Assembly (NCBI GenBank): GCA_005880805.1 | Contig: VBFZ01000155.1 | Span: forward strand, 1-17,094 | Length of the DNA stretch: 17,094 bases | DNA from: Chloroflexota bacterium | GTDB taxonomy: Bacteria > Chloroflexota > Limnocylindria > Limnocylindrales > CSP1-4 | Direction of reading: 5' to 3' | Shown here: positions 14,876 through 17,094 of the stretch, in pieces | Position numbering within the stretch: the first letter of the stretch is position 1 | How the letters are laid out: every line of letters begins with the position of its first letter | Made by a program: the position numbers and the translations under genes | Notes under the pieces: model-generated | Seen by the model: only the letters and a program-made list of their open reading frames with translations | Told to the model about the DNA's origin: nothing | The model's database searches: none

Positions 14876-15728
14876 CTACGGCCAGCCGGCGTGCGGCACG
14901 CCGACGCGAGCACTGAGGATCTGCCCAGTCTTCGCCGCGATCAGCTCCTCCATTCGATCCGGTCCGAACCACCGCTGGGCCACCATGAACAGGGTCCGCC
15001 CGTCCTGGCCGCCCAGCATCAAGGCGTAGCAGGGGCGGTCGAGCTCGATCCGAGCGAGCACCTCACCGCCCTCGCGAACGCGCAGGCAGATACCGCCATC
15101 GCCAGGCCCGACATCGCTGGTCCACACCGCCCCGTCCGCGTCCAGGCAGATCCCGTCGCCGGTGATGTCGGCCCAACTGCGCCGGTTCGACAGCCTGCCG
15201 TCAGGGCCGATGTCGAAGGCGGTCAGCCGGCGGGCGAACGACTCGGCCACGATCAACGTCGTGTTGTCCGGTGTCACGACCATGCCGTTCGGGAAGGCGA
15301 GTCCGTCGGCGACCTCGCGGGCCTCCCCTGCCTGGCGCGTGCCCGCTGGCGATGACCTCGTTGAAGTCTGCGAAGTCGAAGTTGATCGAGTTGACGTAGG
15401 CGTTGCCGCGTCCGTCGATGGTTATCTCGCTGCAGCCGTACGGAAGGATGTCGCTCAGGTCGGCATGGCGGACACGCTTCCCCCGCTCCACACGGATCAG
15501 CTCCGAGCCCGTGACGAGCATGCGTCCGTCCGGCAGCCAGTTGACGGCCCAGCCGGAGCCGCCACCACCGCGGCCCATTACCTCAGCGTTCCCGTCGAGG
15601 TCGACCGCGACGATCTCGTCTGTCCCCCAGTTGGAGAACCACAGGCGGCCATCGTGCCAGCGCGGTGATTCACCCATCCCGAACCCGTCCAACAGAACGC
15701 GTGGCTCCCCGATCGATACCGGCGGCAT
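14876..15728 (-). pseudogene. SMP-30/gluconolactonase-type beta-propeller, frameshifted
   Basis: SMP-30/gluconolactonase/LRE-like six-bladed propeller, a metal-dependent lactonase family, about 285 residues when intact. The N-terminal part has GMGESPRWHDGRLWFSNWG (metal-ligand Glu in GESPRW), NWLPDGRMLVTGSEL and ITIDGRGNAYVNSINFDFAD. The C-terminal part, in another frame, has EAREVADGLAFPNGMVVTPD, TLIVAESFARRLTAFD, GDGICLDADGAVWTSDVG and YALMLGGQDGRTLF. The join near 15327-15336 lacks the usual ...IVALVTP strand, so about 20-25 bases (3n+2) appear to be missing. Start ATG at 15728 has GGAGGG upstream (TAGGAGGGCATTC). Substrate is not predictable. An assembly deletion cannot be excluded. Confidence 0.85.
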
Positions 15729-15805
15729 GAATGCCCTCCTACCGTCTTGAGCGCATGGGGCGAGCATGCCCCTCTCTCTAGGACCGACCCAGTCTCCGGG
15801 ATTCA

Positions 15806-15819
15806 TCGGCCATGGCCGA
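15806..15819. promoter_or_regulatory. Palindrome P1 upstream of the cyclase gene
   Basis: Perfect 14-bp palindrome TCGGCCATGGCCGA. Its half-site TCGGCCA resembles the TCGGTCCA half-site of the larger palindrome 37 bp downstream (centre to centre), so the two could be sites for one dimeric regulator. Confidence 0.35.
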
Positions 15820-15821
15820 CA

Positions 15822-15860
15822 TTGACAGGTAGCCGGCGCATCGGTCCAAATGGACCGATG
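15822..15860 (+). promoter_or_regulatory. TTGACA -35 element and 22-bp palindrome P2 (candidate promoter/operator)
   Basis: TTGACA at 15822-15827 matches the sigma-70 -35 consensus exactly. At the expected -10 distance lies a perfect inverted repeat: CATCGGTCCA (15839-15848), AA, TGGACCGATG (15851-15860). The GTG of the cyclase gene is 24 bp further. A -10 would fall in the AAAT centre, so a bound dimer would block transcription. The hexamer at the -10 position is poor, so the promoter is tentative; the palindrome itself is certain. Confidence 0.55.
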
Positions 15861-15883
15861 AGGCCCCGCCTCCCGAATAGCTC

Positions 15884-17094
15884 GTGACGGCCCGCGCGAG
15901 GCTGATCGCCTGGTCCGCCTGCGTGGCTGCGCTCGCGGTCGTGGCGGCCAGCGTCGGCCTGCTCATCCTCAACCGCGACACGATTGACAGCCTGGCCGAG
16001 GCTAACGTCGTCGAGATCGTGCTGCCGGTCAGCTACGCCATCCTGGGTGGCCTGGTGGCGTCGCGCCAGCCGCAGAACCCCGTGGGCTGGCTGTTCCTGG
16101 CCGTCGCCTTCTTCAACGCGCTGCCGGGCGTCACGACGCAGTACACCCGCTATGCGCTCGTCACCGAGCCGGGCGCGCCATTCACGGCGTGGATCCCATG
16201 GGTTGGCTACCTGTCGTCGACACTCGTCTATCCCAGCGGCCTGGCGGCACTGGCCCTGCTCCTCGTCCCCAACGGACGCCTCTTGTCGCCGCGCTGGCGC
16301 TTCGTGGCGTGGGCCGGCGTCGCGCTCACCGGCGCGCTCCTGGTGCTTACGGTGCTCGATCCGCAGGCGGTCATCCTGGAAGGGATCCCATCCATCCGGA
16401 GCCCAACCGGTGTGGCCGGGTTCGCCGGCACGAGCTCGGGAACGGCCGGCTCGCTCGTCTTCGTGGCTGGCCTGGCCGTCCTCGCCGCTGCGGCGATGTC
16501 AGTCATGCTGCGCCTGCGCCGTTCGGACCCCGAGGAGCGGCTCCAGCTGCGCTGGGTGGCATACAGCGTGGCGTTCGCGGTAGGGCTCAATGTCGTCTTC
16601 ACCATCGTGGCGCTCCTGCTCCTGCCACAGTCCGAGGTCGCCGCCCTGTCGCCCTCCGTGGTCATCATCGGCTTCGGGATCGCCATGCCCGTCGGCTTCG
16701 CGGTGGCGATGCTGCGCTATCGGCTCTACGACCTGGACCTGCTGCTAAACCGGACGGTTCTATACTCGGCGGTCAGCGCGGTGCTTCTGGTGGTATTCGG
16801 GGTGGCGAACCTCTTGGCCCAGCGGGCGGTGGTATCGGTGGTCGGGGAGCGCTCCGACCTTGTCGCGGCGGTCCTGGGCCTGGGGGCCGGGCTCGCCTTC
16901 GGGCCGGTACGGCGATGGCTACACCCGATCGTGGACCGCGTGCTCCCGGCACGCAGCCGGCTGGCGCTGCTGTTCACCGACATCGTCGAGTCGACCCAGG
17001 CCATCGTGGACATGGGCGCCGAGCCATGGCGCGAGCTCCTGGACAGATATCGGTCGGCCGTTCGCCAGGAGCTGGCCCGACATCGGGGCCGGGA
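15884..17094 (+). CDS. Polytopic membrane sensor fused to a class III adenylate/guanylate cyclase, 3' end beyond window
   Basis: 403 residues visible. The N-terminal 340 or so residues hold about eight hydrophobic helices, e.g. 8-29 (LIAWSACVAALAVVAASVGL), 43-58, 67-84 (NPVGWLFLAVAFFNALPGV), and later VVIIGFGIAMPVGFAVAML followed by RYRLYDLDLLLNRTVLYSAV. That LYD-DLLLNRT segment is shared with membrane sensor kinases of Actinobacteria and Chloroflexota. At about residue 358 a class III cyclase domain begins: LALLFTDIVESTQAIVDMG, EPWRELLDRYRSAVRQELAR. The Asp of FTDI (about 366) is the first metal ligand. The second metal ligand and the substrate-specifying residues lie beyond the window, so cAMP versus cGMP cannot be told. 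A TAG directly precedes the GTG at 15884 in frame, limiting the N-terminus. There is no strong ribosome binding site. Confidence 0.85.
   Translation, partial: MTARARLIAWSACVAALAVVAASVGLLILNRDTIDSLAEANVVEIVLPVSYAILGGLVASRQPQNPVGWLFLAVAFFNALPGVTTQYTRYALVTEPGAPFTAWIPWVGYLSSTLVYPSGLAALALLLVPNGRLLSPRWRFVAWAGVALTGALLVLTVLDPQAVILEGIPSIRSPTGVAGFAGTSSGTAGSLVFVAGLAVLAAAAMSVMLRLRRSDPEERLQLRWVAYSVAFAVGLNVVFTIVALLLLPQSEVAALSPSVVIIGFGIAMPVGFAVAMLRYRLYDLDLLLNRTVLYSAVSAVLLVVFGVANLLAQRAVVSVVGERSDLVAAVLGLGAGLAFGPVRRWLHPIVDRVLPARSRLALLFTDIVESTQAIVDMGAEPWRELLDRYRSAVRQELARHRGR

Noticed and set aside
14887..14903. Palindrome CGGCGTGC-G-GCACGCCG 22 bp after DUF1810
   Set aside because: Lies inside the SMP-30 coding end, has a one-base centre and no T-run; coding constraint explains it as well as a terminator does.
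15778..15981. Short minus-strand frame across the cyclase promoter
   Set aside because: No ribosome binding site or homology, and it overlaps the palindromes and the cyclase start.

Overview
The window is GC-rich and densely packed on both strands. The gene types are a ferric-reductase/NuoF-like redox cluster, a membrane sensor with an 'LYDLDLLLNR' segment fused to a class III cyclase, many GTG starts, and small DUF1801/DUF1810/VOC/DinB genes. Together they suggest a Chloroflexota bacterium, possibly a soil or freshwater lineage near Limnocylindria/Ellin6529. That is an inference from gene content; there is no rRNA or marker gene here. I see no IS element, tRNA, CRISPR array or phage gene.

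Left block, 1-8772, all leftward. From upstream to downstream it holds a possible small membrane ORF (frameshifted), a GGDEF-EAL cyclic-di-GMP protein whose reading frame continues into a sugar-type ABC solute-binding domain, a small Ser-rich exported protein, ApbE (FAD:protein FMN transferase), a ferric-reductase-like heme membrane protein, a NuoF-like flavin/Fe-S protein, a one-cluster ferredoxin, an OmpR-type response regulator and a histidine kinase cut by the window edge. The seven genes from the Ser-rich protein to the kinase are tightly spaced or overlapping and look like one redox operon: NAD(P)H or ferredoxin electrons could pass through the NuoF-like protein and ferredoxin to the heme membrane protein, with ApbE attaching FMN to an unidentified target and the two-component pair sensing envelope or redox state.

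Middle block, 8812-12248. A membrane-anchored kelch-repeat protein whose frame runs over a UBP-type zinc-finger gene, a PhnB-like VOC protein, a convergent DUF1801 gene sharing the CTAG stop, a secreted RTX-type calcium-binding protein, and the C-terminal remnant of a DinB-family gene.

Right block, 12311-17094. A molybdate operon (HTH-TOBE regulator, modA, modB) with no modC ATPase, then DUF1810, a convergent frameshifted SMP-30/gluconolactonase gene, and a polytopic sensor fused to the start of a class III adenylate/guanylate cyclase, cut by the window end. A TTGACA element and two palindromes precede the cyclase.

A caution covers the whole window. At least four recognisable genes (NuoF-like, response regulator, GGDEF-EAL, SMP-30), and probably a fifth small ORF, are interrupted by frameshifts. 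Two look like losses of about 20-25 bp inside conserved regions, two like one-base losses at G runs, and one like a 4-bp tandem duplication. Either the assembly has indel errors here or the region is decaying. Every 'pseudogene' call is conditional on that.
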